NCBI RefSeq assembly: GCF_035917575.1
Contig: NZ_CP109090.1
Span: forward strand, 7,254,001 to 7,318,000
DNA: 64,000 nt
Origin: Streptomyces sp. NBC_01788
GTDB taxonomy: Bacteria > Actinomycetota > Actinomycetes > Streptomycetales > Streptomycetaceae
Direction of reading: 5' to 3'
Shown here: one piece after another, positions 30,120 to 39,392 of the stretch
How positions within the stretch are numbered: position 1 is the first letter of the stretch
Layout of the letters: every line of letters starts with the position of its first letter
Program-made: the position numbers and the translations under genes
The notes under the pieces: generated by a model
Told to the model about the DNA's origin: nothing
Databases searched by the model: none
The model's input: only the letters and a program-made list of their open reading frames with translations

Positions 30120-30890
30120 TCAATAGCCGCCGAGGAGGGTCCGTACCCTCCGCAGCGCCTCCGGGCCGGCGGTGCTGTGCCAGCGGGTGGGGTCGGCGGG
30201 GCGGCGGCCCCACAGGAGGAGGACGCGGGTGGCCGCGTCGCTCTCGATCGTGGCCGGGCCCTCCGGGGCGGCGAGCCGGATCGTGCCGCCGTCGGCGTCC
30301 GCGGCCACCACGATGTCGTCGGTGCCCGGGGTGCGCAGGCGGCCCTCGACCCGCCCCTCGGGGCCCAGGTCCAGACCGGCGCGGCCCCGGACCAGCAGGG
30401 GCCGGCCCACCGACACCACGCTGTGCTCCGTCATCCACGACTCGTTGAGGGACCGCACGGCCGTCCGGTCGTCGCCGGTCAGGTCCCAGCGGTGGAGGAT
30501 CAGTTCCTCCCGCATGTGTTCCGCGAAGAAGGGGACCTGCACGGAACGGCCGGTCCACATCACTTCCGTGTCCGGGGACAGGTCCTGCGCCGCGGCCGCC
30601 GCGATTTCGGTGAGCTGTTCACAGTTGGTCATGAACGCCGCCCAGAGCTCGGTGTCCGACATCCGCCGGTAGGTAGCCTCGCGCGCGAAGCTCCTGGTCT
30701 CCACCGGTGCGCCCGCGAGGAACGCTCGCAGCACCCGCGCCAGTTCCTCGGCGTTCCCCGTCTGGTGGACCAGGATGTCGCGCACGGTCCACGCCTCGCA
30801 CCACGTGCCGTCGTCGGGCCTACGGCCCTGCACGGCGTGGATGAAGGGAGCCAGCTCGGGCAGCGTGTCGTCGACCTTGGACGGGATCAC
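30120..30890 (-). CDS. DinB/maleylpyruvate isomerase-fold family protein
   Basis: 256 residues from GTG 30890 (MIPSKVDDTLPELAPF); a start 13 codons earlier is possible. TWCEAWTVRDILVHQTGNAEE and HMREELILHRWDLTGDDRTA match the mycothiol-dependent maleylpyruvate isomerase N-terminal (TIGR03083-like) fold with its metal-binding His residues. The C-terminal part is the small SCP2-like domain. Substrate unknown. It is divergent from the glycosylase gene. Confidence 0.8.
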   Translation of the reverse strand: MIPSKVDDTLPELAPFIHAVQGRRPDDGTWCEAWTVRDILVHQTGNAEELARVLRAFLAGAPVETRSFAREATYRRMSDTELWAAFMTNCEQLTEIAAAAAQDLSPDTEVMWTGRSVQVPFFAEHMREELILHRWDLTGDDRTAVRSLNESWMTEHSVVSVGRPLLVRGRAGLDLGPEGRVEGRLRTPGTDDIVVAADADGGTIRLAAPEGPATIESDAATRVLLLWGRRPADPTRWHSTAGPEALRRVRTLLGGY

Positions 30891-31054
30891 GTGCCATGGG
30901 TATCCCGGTCGGGCCGCAGACCAAACCACCGGGCGGCCGATCGGGGCACAGTGCCTCGGGGCGGAGCGCCGAGCGGGTGCGGTCGCCCCCTCCGTGGGTA
31001 CCCGTTCGCGTGCGGCGACCTGACGACCGTACGACGGAGAGCCGGGGCGAGCGC

Positions 31055-31837
31055 ATGCCCGAACTGCCGGATGTCGAGGGATTCCGCGAGGTGCTGATGA
31101 CCTGCGGCCGGCAGCGGTGCGTCACGGACGTCGAGGTGCGGGACATTGGGGTGCTGGGGGGCGTCAGCGCGCAGCGGCTGCGCAGGGAGCTGACGGGCCG
31201 GCGCCTGGGGGAGGCGTGGCGGCACGGAAAGTGGTTGTTCGTGCCGGTCGGCGACGGCGGTCCCGTACTGGTCTGGCACTTCGGCATGACGGGGTCGCTG
31301 CGGTGCTGTGCCCCGGACGAGCCCCTCGCGCCGCACGATCGCGTCGTGCTGACGCTCGACGGCGCCCGGCACCTGCGCTACGGCGATCAACGCAAGCTCC
31401 AGGGCGTGCAGTTGGCCGACGACGCGCGGCTCGCGCGGATCGTGGACGGTCTGGGTCCCGACGCCCTGACCGTGAGCCGAGCGGAGTTCCGGGACCTGCT
31501 GTCGGGACGGCGGCGTGCCGTCAAGAGCGCGCTGATGGACCAGTCCGTGATCGCGGGTCTCGGGAACCTCCTGTGCGACGAGATCCTCTGGCGGGCCCGG
31601 GTGGCACCCCGGACCCGGGCGCGGGACCTGAGCGAGACCGCGCTCCGGCGTGTTCACGCGCGGATGGGCCGGGTCCTGGATTCGTCCGTCCGTGCCGGGT
31701 GCGTGCCGCCGAGGCGCTCCTGGCTCACCGGGCACCGCGACGACCGCGAGCCGATGTGCCCTCGCTGCGGGTGGCCCCTGTGCTCGAACCGCGTCGGCGG
31801 ACGCCGCACGGTCTGGTGCCCGCAGTGCCAGAGATGA
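31055..31837 (+). CDS. Fpg/Nei family DNA glycosylase
   Basis: 260 residues. The mature N-terminus PELPDVEGFRE supplies the catalytic Pro and Glu. HGKWLFV has the conserved Lys, QSVIAGLGNLLCDEILWRARV is the helix-two-turn-helix, and the C-terminal zinc finger is CPRCGWPLCSNRVGGRRTVW then CPQCQR. It removes oxidised bases and cleaves the abasic site. The sequence is shorter and less canonical than MutM, nearer to the actinobacterial Nei-like group. Confidence 0.88.
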   Translation: MPELPDVEGFREVLMTCGRQRCVTDVEVRDIGVLGGVSAQRLRRELTGRRLGEAWRHGKWLFVPVGDGGPVLVWHFGMTGSLRCCAPDEPLAPHDRVVLTLDGARHLRYGDQRKLQGVQLADDARLARIVDGLGPDALTVSRAEFRDLLSGRRRAVKSALMDQSVIAGLGNLLCDEILWRARVAPRTRARDLSETALRRVHARMGRVLDSSVRAGCVPPRRSWLTGHRDDREPMCPRCGWPLCSNRVGGRRTVWCPQCQR

Positions 31838-31877
31838 GCGGAACGGGCCGTTGCGGAGGGCGGAACCGATCATGGGA

Positions 31878-32040
31878 TGATGACCGGCGACAAAAAGGCG
31901 ACGGCGGTCCGAGGAAGCCGGTGTGAATCCGGCGCGGTCCCGCCACTGTGACCGGTGAGCGAGTTCCGGAACGCCACTGCCCCGTACGGGGTGGGAAGGC
32001 GGGACGAGCGAAGACCCGGGAGCCAGGAGACTCACGCGGT
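31878..32040 (+). ncRNA. Cobalamin riboswitch
   Basis: The conserved core is clear: GAAGCCGGTGTGAATCCGGC, then GGTCCCGCCACTGT, and the B12 box AGCCAGGAGAC near 32021. It is oriented toward the ferredoxin-like gene starting at 32094, so that gene should be repressed when cobalamin is abundant. Confidence 0.92.
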
Positions 32041-32093
32041 CGCCTCCTCGATCGACACCGGGGCGGATCTCCCCGGGAGGGGAGTGGGGCGGC

Positions 32094-32492
32094 GTGCCCG
32101 AAATGCCGACGGACGAGGCGCCGGACGGTGCCGTGGCGGGGAGCGGTCCGGTGCCGTGCCGGGTCGTCGTGTGCCGGGACTGCTGCTGCGGCAGCCCCAA
32201 GGTGACCGGGGTGGATCACGCGGCGCAGACCGCGCGGCTGCGCGCGGAGGTGCCGATGCGCGTCTCCGACTGCCTCGACGTGTGCGAGCAGGCGAACGTC
32301 ATCGTGGTCCAGCCCTCCGCCGTGGGCCGGGCGGCCGGCGCGCGGCCGGTCTGGCTCGGACTCGTCAACGACGTGGACGCGACCGAGGACATCGTCGCCT
32401 GGGTGCGCGCCGGGGGCCCGGGGGTTGCCCCCCTGCCGGAGATCCTCGGCCTCTACGCCATCAAGCCGCCACGGCGACCCACGGACTCCTGA
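32094..32492 (+). CDS. Thioredoxin-like (2Fe-2S) ferredoxin, cobalamin-controlled
   Basis: 132 residues from GTG 32094 (an ATG at 32103 is an alternative), after GGGAGGGGAG. Cys pairs in VVVCRDCCCGSPK and CLDVCEQANVIVV fit the thioredoxin-like [2Fe-2S] fold. The cobalamin riboswitch directly upstream points to a role in cobalt uptake or cobalamin synthesis or salvage. Proteins of this kind are found with cobaltochelatase and cobalt-transport genes. It is convergent with the BtuF-like gene. Confidence 0.83.
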   Translation: MPEMPTDEAPDGAVAGSGPVPCRVVVCRDCCCGSPKVTGVDHAAQTARLRAEVPMRVSDCLDVCEQANVIVVQPSAVGRAAGARPVWLGLVNDVDATEDIVAWVRAGGPGVAPLPEILGLYAIKPPRRPTDS

Positions 32493-32605
32493 GGCTCGTG
32501 CGTGCCGGGACGGACGCGCCAGGACGCGCCCGCTGGGACGCCTGCACGCGCTGGGACGCCCGCACGCGCGAGGAGACCCGTACCAGCGCGAAGACCGTCC
32601 CGTCG

Positions 32606-33526
32606 TCACCGGCCGGGGAACGGCCGGGCCTCCGCCAGCGTGACCGGGTCGCCGGCCGGCACCCCGTGCAGGACCTGGGCGAGTACCTCCGCGCCGCGCA
32701 CCACCCGGGGCCCCGGCCGGTTGAAGTAGGACGGGCCGTCCAGCACCCAGACGCGACCGGACCGTACCGCGGGCAGATCCGTCCAGCCGGGCAGCCCGCT
32801 GAGCAACGAGGCTTCCCGCAGGGTGCGTTCGGGAGGAAAGCCGCACGGCAGGACGAGGACCACGTCCGGCTGCGCGGTGCGTACCGCCTCCCAGGTCACC
32901 GGCTTGGTGTGCTCGCCGGGGGCGGCGAGGAGCGGCTTGCCCCCGGCGGCGGTGATCTGCTCGGGCACCCAGTGCCCGGCGGGCCATAGCGGGTCGAGCC
33001 ACTCGATCGCCGCCACCCGGGGCCGGCCGAGTCCGGCGACCGCGTCGCGGACCCGGTCGAGGCGGTCCCGCAGCTCGGCCCGGCGCTGGCGCGCGCGCTC
33101 ACCCACGTCGAGCAGGTCGCCGACGGTGACCAGGCAGTCCAGTACGTCGTCGAGCGTGCGCGGCTCCAGGCTGAGGACCCGGGTGCCGGCGTCGAGCAGC
33201 CGTACGGTCCGGCTGACCCTCTCGTACGACACCGCGCACACGTCGCACAGGTCCTGGGTGAGCACCACGTCGGGGCGCAGAGCGGCCAGGGCCTCGGTGT
33301 CCAGCGTGTACAGCGACGAACCGGAGTGCGCCGACCCGCCGACGGCGTCGGAGATCTCCCGGCTGGTGAGCGCGTCCTGGTCCAGGTCCGCCCCGGTCAC
33401 CACGGGGACGGAGGCGACCTCGCGCGGCGGCCAGTCGCACTCGTGGGTGCGGCCGGCCAACTGCTCCGAAAGGCCGAGTTCGGCGACGATGTCGGTCGCG
33501 GCGGGCAGCAGGGAGACGATGCGCAT
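32606..33526 (-). CDS. Cobalamin-binding (BtuF-like) periplasmic-binding-fold protein
   Basis: 306 residues from ATG 33526 ([19 protein letters not shown]), a helical-backbone metal/cobalamin receptor. [14 protein letters not shown] (here [12 protein letters not shown]) and [19 protein letters not shown] are typical of the cytosolic-looking actinobacterial group. There is no signal peptide or lipobox, so it may not be an ABC-transporter receptor. No Shine-Dalgarno site is evident; TACAGT 6 bp before the ATG suggests a leaderless mRNA. The neighbouring B12 riboswitch supports a cobalamin link. Confidence 0.78.
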   Translation of the reverse strand: MRIVSLLPAATDIVAELGLSEQLAGRTHECDWPPREVASVPVVTGADLDQDALTSREISDAVGGSAHSGSSLYTLDTEALAALRPDVVLTQDLCDVCAVSYERVSRTVRLLDAGTRVLSLEPRTLDDVLDCLVTVGDLLDVGERARQRRAELRDRLDRVRDAVAGLGRPRVAAIEWLDPLWPAGHWVPEQITAAGGKPLLAAPGEHTKPVTWEAVRTAQPDVVLVLPCGFPPERTLREASLLSGLPGWTDLPAVRSGRVWVLDGPSYFNRPGPRVVRGAEVLAQVLHGVPAGDPVTLAEARPFPGR

Positions 33527-33566
33527 ACGTCGACTGTAGGAGACTCCAGGACCCGCCCTGTGCGCC

Positions 33567-33764
33567 ATGGCGAAGCAGTTCGCCACCGACGCCGGGTACT
33601 CGGTCGCCGACCGGGCTCTCCAACTGCACGGCGGCTACGGCTACCTCAGCAAGTCCGGCATTGAGAAGATCGTCTGTGACCTGCCTGTCCACCAGATCCT
33701 GGAAGGAACCAACGAGATCATGCGTGTCATCGTGGCCCGCGGCCTGACGGAGGCGGTGGGATGA
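33567..33764 (+). pseudogene. C-terminal fragment of an acyl-CoA dehydrogenase
   Basis: The frame [20 protein letters not shown] ... [11 protein letters not shown] ... DLPVHQILEGTNEIMRVIVAR is the last 60 or so residues of an isobutyryl-CoA-type acyl-CoA dehydrogenase. The other 300 residues are missing. It overlaps the next gene by four bases, as the intact ancestor would have. Confidence 0.85.
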
Positions 33765-34837
33765 CCGCCACCGAGGAACCCGTCCTGTTCCACACTGCCG
33801 GACGGGCCGCCCACATCACCCTCAACCGGCCCAGGGCCCTCAACGCCCTCACCCATGAGATGGTGCGTCGCATCGACGAGGCACTGACGGCCTGGGAACA
33901 CGACCCGGCCGTGGAGACCGTCGTCATCACCGGCGCGGGGGAGCGCGGCCTGTGCGCGGGCGGTGACATCCGTGCCATCCACGACGACGCCCGCGACGGG
34001 GACGGCACCGCCTCGGCCGCCTTCTGGCGCGACGAGTACCACCTCAACGCCCGCATCGCCCGCTACCCGAAGCCGTACGTCGCCATCATGGACGGCATCG
34101 TCATGGGCGGCGGCGTCGGCGTCTCCGCGCACGGCAGAGTCCGTATCGTCACCGAGCGTTCGCGGATCGCGATGCCGGAGACGGGCATCGGCTTCGTGCC
34201 CGACGTCGGCGGCACCTACCTGCTCGGCCTGGCACCCGGTGAGCTGGGCACGCACCTCGCGCTGACCGGCGCGCAGATCGGCGCGGGCGACGCCTTGCTG
34301 TGCGGTCTCGCCGACCACTACATACCGTCCGGAGCGCTCGGCGCCTTCGTCGGCGACCTTGCCCGCATGCCCGTACGGGACGCCCTGGCGTCTCATGTTC
34401 GGACGCCGCCGCAGGGAGAGCTGGCGCAGCGGCGGGCGTGGATCGACTCCTGCTACGCCGCCGGGACCGTCGAAGACATCGTGAGCCGGCTGCTGGACCA
34501 GGATGAGCCCGCAGCCAAGGAGGCGGCCGAAACCCTGCTCACCAGGTCACCGACCGCCGTGAAGGCCACCCTGGCCGCCGTGCGTTGCGCCCGCCGTCTC
34601 GGATCGCTTGAGGCGGTCCTGGACCAGGAGTACCGCGTCTCCTGCGCCGCCCTGAGCAGCCCCGATCTGGTGGAGGGCATCCGCGCCCAGCTCATCGACA
34701 AGGACCGCCGCCCCCGCTGGTCTCCAGGCACCCTCGCCGAGGTGATGGACGCCGACGTGGACCGCTACTTCGCCCCGCTCGGCGTCCGTGAACTGGGCCT
34801 CGCCGACCCCGGCAGCACCGCGGAGGTGGTTTGGTGA
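33761..34837 (+). CDS. 3-hydroxyisobutyryl-CoA hydrolase
   Basis: 358 residues, crotonase fold. [39 protein letters not shown] and [19 protein letters not shown] (catalytic Glu) are characteristic of HIBYL-CoA hydrolases in valine degradation. The extended C-terminal part ([20 protein letters not shown] and DKDRRPRW) also fits. The gene is intact although both flanking valine-pathway genes are truncated, so its supply of substrate is doubtful unless a second copy of the pathway exists. Confidence 0.88.
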   Translation: MTATEEPVLFHTAGRAAHITLNRPRALNALTHEMVRRIDEALTAWEHDPAVETVVITGAGERGLCAGGDIRAIHDDARDGDGTASAAFWRDEYHLNARIARYPKPYVAIMDGIVMGGGVGVSAHGRVRIVTERSRIAMPETGIGFVPDVGGTYLLGLAPGELGTHLALTGAQIGAGDALLCGLADHYIPSGALGAFVGDLARMPVRDALASHVRTPPQGELAQRRAWIDSCYAAGTVEDIVSRLLDQDEPAAKEAAETLLTRSPTAVKATLAAVRCARRLGSLEAVLDQEYRVSCAALSSPDLVEGIRAQLIDKDRRPRWSPGTLAEVMDADVDRYFAPLGVRELGLADPGSTAEVVW

Positions 34838-34862
34838 CCCGGACCGCGTTCATCGGATTCGC

Positions 34863-35040
34863 TCCCCGCTGGCCGCCAAGCTCAGGGTGATCCCCGGCAA
34901 CTGCGGCTCCCGGCGTCCGACCCGCGCGGTCGGCAAGGCCAAGGCCATGGAACTGTGCCTGACCGGGCGCACCATGGACGCGGCGGAGGCCGAACGCGCC
35001 GGGCTGGTCTCGCGGGTGGTCCCCGCCGACGACCGCAGTT
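34863..35040 (+). pseudogene. Internal fragment of an enoyl-CoA hydratase
   Basis: Reads [20 protein letters not shown] then [20 protein letters not shown] and [14 protein letters not shown], the centre of an FadB/EchA-type hydratase (intact versions have PGMGGSQRLTRAVG). Both ends are missing and the catalytic motif is mutated. Confidence 0.8.
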
Positions 35041-35117
35041 CGGCCACCGCTGACCCACGTGGCCGTCGTCCCGTGCGCCGACGAGTCCGGCCCCGGGCCG
35101 GCGGCCGGCAACTGGCC

Positions 35118-35164
35118 GCCGGCCGACGGCGGATCGCCGGCCGATGGCGGATCGCCGGCCGGCG
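35118..35164. repeat. 18-bp tandem repeat, about 2.6 copies
   Basis: Units at 35118-35135 and 35136-35153 differ at one base and a partial copy follows. It sits between the hydratase fragment and the thiI stop; the GC-rich self-complementary units could fold. Confidence 0.7.
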
Positions 35165-35203
35165 CACCCGGGTGCGCCGTGCCGCGGCCCGGCTGTCAAG
35201 GCG

Positions 35204-36481
35204 TCAGGCCGGTGCCGGGCAGCCGTCGTCCGCCACCGGCACCTCCTCGTCCTCCCCGGGGCGGAGCACCTGTGCCGAATCGAGCAGGGCCTCGACCACC
35301 TCCTCCAGGTCGAGGCGCTGCTCGACCGAGCGCAGGTGCGGCAGGCGCGCGCCGGTGCTGACGCGGGGAGGGGCGAGGAGGCTGCAGCAGTCCTCGTCGG
35401 GCAGGACCGAGATGTCGGCGGTGCCGATGGACCGGGCCTCGTCGATGATCTCCTGCTTCTCCCGGCCGATCAGCGGACGCAGTACGGGCAGCGCCGCCGC
35501 CTCGTCCACCGCGACCAGGTTGGCCAGCGTCTGACTGGCGACCTGCCCGAGGCTGTCGCCGGTCACCAGCGCCTGGGCGCCGATGCGGCCGGCCAGCGCG
35601 GAGGCGGTGCGCACCATCAGCCGGCGCTGGGCGACCACCTGGAGCCGCCCGGCCCCCGCCACGGCGAGCTGCTTCTGCGCCTTGCCGAGCGCGACGACGT
35701 GCAGGGTTCCGGGCGGCTGGTAGCGGTTCAGCTCACGGGCCAGGGCGTACGCCTTGTACACGGACGAGGGGTTCGTGTAGGGAGCGCCGTTGAAGTGCAC
35801 GAAGTCGCACGCCAGTCCGCGCCGCATGGCTCGGTGGGCGGCGACGGGGGAGTCGTAGCCGCCGGAGAGCAGGACCAGGGCCCGCCCGCTGGTCCCGACG
35901 GGCAGTCCGCTCAGACCGGGGAGGCGTTCGCAGGAGAGGTACGTCTCCCTGCGGTCGATCACGACGTTCAGCGTCACGTCGGGCGTGGTGAGGTCGACCG
36001 TCAGCGCGGGCACGGCATCGAGCACGCGGGACCCCAGAAGCACTTCCATCCGGGAGGAGGTCAGCGGGAACTGCTTGTCCCACCGCCGCACCCGCACGGC
36101 GAAGCGGAGTCCCCGGCGCTCACCGCTCACGGCACGCAGGGCGTCGATCGCCGACTCCGTGATGTCGTCGAGGGCGCTGGGCACCCGTACGGCGGGCTCG
36201 ACGGAGTTGAAGCCGACGACCCGCCGGGCCCGCTCCACCAGGGCCTCGACGGGCACCTGCCCGCCCAGCACGGTCACGTTGTGCGCGGTTTTGATCCAGG
36301 TCGAGCCGCCGACACCGCGCAGCGCGACGCGCAGGTTGTCCTGAAGCCGCTCGGTGAAGCGGTGGCGGTTGCGGCCCTTGAGGAAGACCTCGCCGTGCTT
36401 GAGCAGCACGCACGGGCCGTGGGGGACGGGGGCGGCATCGGAGGAGGCCCGGGGAGCGGGTATGCGGGGATCGTCGGACAT
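35204..36481 (-). CDS. thiI: tRNA 4-thiouridine synthase ThiI
   Basis: 425 residues. The N-terminal ferredoxin-like/THUMP region ([21 protein letters not shown]) leads to the PP-loop [13 protein letters not shown] of the adenylating domain, and DCCSLLAPP gives the conserved C-terminal Cys. There is no rhodanese domain, as in many Gram-positives. It thiolates U8 of tRNA and may also supply sulfur for thiamine. It starts with [15 protein letters not shown]. Confidence 0.93.
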   Translation of the reverse strand: MSDDPRIPAPRASSDAAPVPHGPCVLLKHGEVFLKGRNRHRFTERLQDNLRVALRGVGGSTWIKTAHNVTVLGGQVPVEALVERARRVVGFNSVEPAVRVPSALDDITESAIDALRAVSGERRGLRFAVRVRRWDKQFPLTSSRMEVLLGSRVLDAVPALTVDLTTPDVTLNVVIDRRETYLSCERLPGLSGLPVGTSGRALVLLSGGYDSPVAAHRAMRRGLACDFVHFNGAPYTNPSSVYKAYALARELNRYQPPGTLHVVALGKAQKQLAVAGAGRLQVVAQRRLMVRTASALAGRIGAQALVTGDSLGQVASQTLANLVAVDEAAALPVLRPLIGREKQEIIDEARSIGTADISVLPDEDCCSLLAPPRVSTGARLPHLRSVEQRLDLEEVVEALLDSAQVLRPGEDEEVPVADDGCPAPA

Positions 36482-36543
36482 GTGAGTGAGCCTCTCAGAA
36501 GCCCCGGTCGTCGTCGCAGGTGCCCTCCGTGCCGCCGGGGGGC

Positions 36544-36709
36544 CTAGGGTCTTTCGTTTGGATCATGCCGGGCTCGCGGGTCCTGGCACCGTGCCTCGCC
36601 GCGTTGTCGTCGGTTGGCAGGGCTCCGCCCTGCCGCCCTCCTCCGCCTTGCGACACACGGCACAAGACCCCGCTCCCTGATCCGGCCTGATCCAAACGAA
36701 ACACCCGAG
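36544..36709. mobile_element. MITE-like element with about 28-bp terminal inverted repeats
   Basis: Left end 36544-36571 (core TTTCGTTTGGATCA) is repeated inverted at 36682-36709 (core TGATCCAAACGAAA) with about 3 mismatches. The 110 bp between has no coding potential. Size, termini and intergenic position fit a non-autonomous transposable element. Confidence 0.7.
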
Positions 36710-36736
36710 AGCCGGGCGGCCGGTCTCCGCGCGTTA

Positions 36737-37432
36737 TCACGTCGTGGCGGCGAGTTCGACGAGGTGCCGGGCTGTTCCCGCAGGGTCGACGATCTGATGG
36801 AGGTGTGCGCCCGGCAGGTGGGCCACACGCCAGCCGCGATCGCCTGCCTCGGCGGCGAGTTCGGCGTACGGAGGGCCGAACAGCAAGTAGGAGCAGGGGT
36901 GGTCGTCCCAGCCGTCGGGGATCGGGACGTGCTGCTCGTAGTAGGACAGCGGCAGGGCGGGCTGCTCCTCCACGACCGTCCGCCGCATTTCGGGATCGGG
37001 GAACATGGGCGCGACGTCTGCTTCGTCCCACCAGTCGGTCCAGCGCGGCAGCGTGCCGTCCACGGCCATCGGGCGGAGGAATTCCAGCAACTCGGATGAA
37101 GCGACGGGGGTTTGCCCGCGGCGGGCCGGTAGCGCGGCGTCCACGAAGATGGAACCGGTCACCGGATGGTCGAGGCCCGAGCGGATCGCCGGCACGAACA
37201 ACCCGGCGTTGCTGTGTGCCACCAGCACGACGGGACTGTCGGCCGGGACCTGCCGCAGGTCGTTGCGGACGGCACTGACCGTACGAGGCCAGAAGGGCGG
37301 ACCGCCGACGCCGACGTGCAGCAGGGACGGCACGCGTACCCGGTGTCCCGCCGCTGTCAGGCGTTCGGCCACAGGGCGCCAGGTCGAGGGGCCCACGGAC
37401 GGACTGTGCACGAGAACGAAGATCGGCTGCAT
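36737..37432 (-). CDS. Alpha/beta hydrolase
   Basis: 231 residues from ATG 37432 (MQPIFVLVHSPSVGPSTWRP). VAHSNAGLFV replaces the usual GxSxG elbow, with Ser between His and Asn. The acid and base are in YLLFGPPY and GAHLHQIVDPAGTA. The family includes small esterases. It is downstream of a TetR gene on the same strand, 116 bp away, and may be its target. Confidence 0.8.
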   Translation of the reverse strand: MQPIFVLVHSPSVGPSTWRPVAERLTAAGHRVRVPSLLHVGVGGPPFWPRTVSAVRNDLRQVPADSPVVLVAHSNAGLFVPAIRSGLDHPVTGSIFVDAALPARRGQTPVASSELLEFLRPMAVDGTLPRWTDWWDEADVAPMFPDPEMRRTVVEEQPALPLSYYEQHVPIPDGWDDHPCSYLLFGPPYAELAAEAGDRGWRVAHLPGAHLHQIVDPAGTARHLVELAATT

Positions 37433-37548
37433 GTGACGATCGTGTCGGCCGTGGCGTGGGAGGCGCCACCGCCTTGGCCGACAGCAGAAGTACGACTGCC
37501 GCAGGCAGTACGACTGCCACAAGGCGTCGAAGCAGCCCTGGGCGTCGT

Positions 37549-38193
37549 TCACTTCGGCGGGGCGACTCCCGCCAGGCCGTGGCGCAACAGGGCGAAGGCG
37601 TGGTCGGCGTCGGCCACCGCTTCGGGGTGGACCTCGTCCGCGGACCGGCCGGCGACGATGCGCTGCCAGTTCACCGACGCCAGGATGCGCTCCGTGGCGA
37701 TCACCTGGCCGGCCAGCAGGGCCGCCGTGATCTCGCGGCCCGTGTCGAGCGCGTCGACCAGGGTCCGGGCCAGCGCCTCCTCGGCCTGGGCCAGGTACTG
37801 GCCGACGCGTGCCACAAGACTCGGCGTGGAGTAGACGAGGCTGTGGAAGGCCAGGACGCTCTGGTCGTCGTTGAGTCCCGTGATGGGATCCCGCGCCGCC
37901 AGCCCGTTCAGGAAGTGCTGGTGCAGGGCGTCGATCGCGGACGTTCCCGGCGGTCGCTCCGCCACGACGGTGCTGCTCACCGTCTGGTGGTCGGCGAACC
38001 GGTGGACTACCAGGTCTTCCTTGGTCGGGAAGTACTTGAACAGCGTGGGTTTGGAGACCTCGGCCGCGGCCGCGATGTCGACGACTGAGACCTGGTCGAA
38101 CCCGTGCTCCAGGAAGAGCGTGATCGCCGTGTCGGAGATCGTCTCCCGCGTTCGCTGCTTCTTGCGCTCCCGCAAGCCCATCGGCGCGTTCAC
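37549..38193 (-). CDS. TetR family transcriptional regulator
   Basis: 214 residues. HTH region VSVVDIAAAAEVSKPTLFKYFPTKEDLVV after the RERKKQRTRETISDTAITLF helix. The C-terminal part has the common MftR-like pattern. A near-palindrome TTAAC-TCG-GTCAA sits 22 bp before its start, so it probably represses itself and the downstream hydrolase. Confidence 0.9.
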   Translation of the reverse strand: MNAPMGLRERKKQRTRETISDTAITLFLEHGFDQVSVVDIAAAAEVSKPTLFKYFPTKEDLVVHRFADHQTVSSTVVAERPPGTSAIDALHQHFLNGLAARDPITGLNDDQSVLAFHSLVYSTPSLVARVGQYLAQAEEALARTLVDALDTGREITAALLAGQVIATERILASVNWQRIVAGRSADEVHPEAVADADHAFALLRHGLAGVAPPK

Positions 38194-38214
38194 CAGGCCA
38201 TTCGAGTACGTGAA

Positions 38215-38227
38215 TTAACTCGGTCAA
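38215..38227. promoter_or_regulatory. Candidate TetR operator TTAAC-TCG-GTCAA
   Basis: A 13-bp imperfect palindrome (one mismatch) just upstream of the TetR start, of the type commonly bound by this family. Confidence 0.5.
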
Positions 38228-38261
38228 TATATCTCAGCCCGCGACCGTCGGCCCGCGACCG

Positions 38262-39257
38262 TCAGTCCGTGAGCGGCTCCGGCAGCGGACGGGCGTGCAG
38301 GACGTCGAGCCGGGACACCGCCCGCGTCACCACGACGTACAGCCGGTGCAGTCCGCGCGGCTCGGACTCGACGATCGCGGCCGGTTCCACCACGACGACA
38401 TGGTCGTACTCGAGGCCCTTGACGACCGTCGCGGGCAGCACGCTCACCCGGGCGGCCGTGCCGACCTCCTCGCCGGTCGCCGTCTCGATGCCCGCCTTGC
38501 ACAGGGCCGCCGTGGTGGCGGCCACCGCGGCGTCGGCGGCGATGACGGCGACCGACCCTTCGCGTTCGAGAGCCGCGCGGACGGCGGACACGGTGGCGGC
38601 CGACGTGTCGTCGACCGCGCTGACCGTCAACTCGCCGTCGCGGCGCAGCGAGCGGGCCGACGGCACGTCGACGCCGAGGTCGGCCACCAGCCGGTTGGCC
38701 AGTTCCATGACGGCGGCGGGGACCCGGAAACCAGTGGTCAGCGGGACGACCGTGGCCTGCGCCTTGCCCAGGTGCGTGAGCTGCTCCCGCCAGGTCCGCG
38801 CCGACCAGGGCGCGGTGGCCTGGGCCAGGTCGCCCAGCACCGTGATCGAGCCGAAGGCGCTGCGCCGGGCGATCGCCCGGCACTGCATCGGCGACAGGTC
38901 CTGGGCCTCGTCCACGACCACATGACCGAAGCCCTCGGGGCGTTCGACGAGCCCGGCGACCGCCGCCTCCTTCGCCTCGTCCCACGTGCCCCGGACCAGT
39001 GAGCGGGGCTTGACGAGCCAGTACGCCGTCTCCAGGGGCGGGAGGTCCGACGTGGGGAACTCCGTGGCCACCTCGCGGTAGCGCCGGATCAGTTCCGGCC
39101 TGCTTCCGGTCGGGGGTGGATCGGGGTGCGGGGGCCGCCGCAGGGCCTCGTCGTCGAAGCGTTCCTTCTTGAACGAGTTGGAAAACGACGGGGTCGGTCG
39201 CGGAAACCAGGTGAACATATTCCGCATCCTCAAGGCCATCCTGCGGGACGCGCGCAT
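38262..39257 (-). pseudogene. C-terminal part of a HelD/HelR-type RNA polymerase-associated helicase
   Basis: The recognisable sequence is the C-terminal third: GFGHVVVDEAQDLSPMQCRA (Walker B and motif II), GSITVLGDLAQATAPWSART, VVPLTTGFRVPAAVMELANR, VVKGLEYDHVVVVEP and the terminal LYVVVTRAVSRLDVLHA. Intact proteins are about 700 residues and carry the Walker A loop, which is absent. Homology is lost near 39170-39200, and the upstream frame (MRASRRMALRMRN) is unrelated. The ancestor would have displaced stalled or rifampicin-bound polymerase. The break coincides with the start of the island. Confidence 0.8.
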
Positions 39258-39316
39258 GATACGGAAGAATTCGTATAACGCCGATCGAACGTCATCGCAT
39301 CATGCGGTTCTGCAAA

Positions 39317-39359
39317 GCTCAACAATGAGCAGACGGGCGCCCTGGGGAAATCCTACTGT
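39317..39359 (+). promoter_or_regulatory. GCTCA-N4-TGAGC box with -10 (decayed ligase promoter)
   Basis: GCTCA-ACAA-TGAGC at 39317-39330 is a perfect inverted repeat. TACTGT at 39354-39359 follows after exactly 23 bp, then the ligase start at 39393. Same arrangement as at 44701 and 53398. Confidence 0.7.
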
Positions 39360-39392
39360 TCGTCTGATCTGTCGACTGGCGCATGAGCGAAC

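Noticed and set aside
36544..36709. The inverted repeat near thiI as a simple terminator
   Set aside because: The arms are separated by about 110 bp and are AT-richer than local terminators; transposon-like ends fit better.
38262..39257. Complete UvrD-like helicase
   Set aside because: Walker A and the whole N-terminal half are missing; the first 35 codons of the frame are unrelated sequence.
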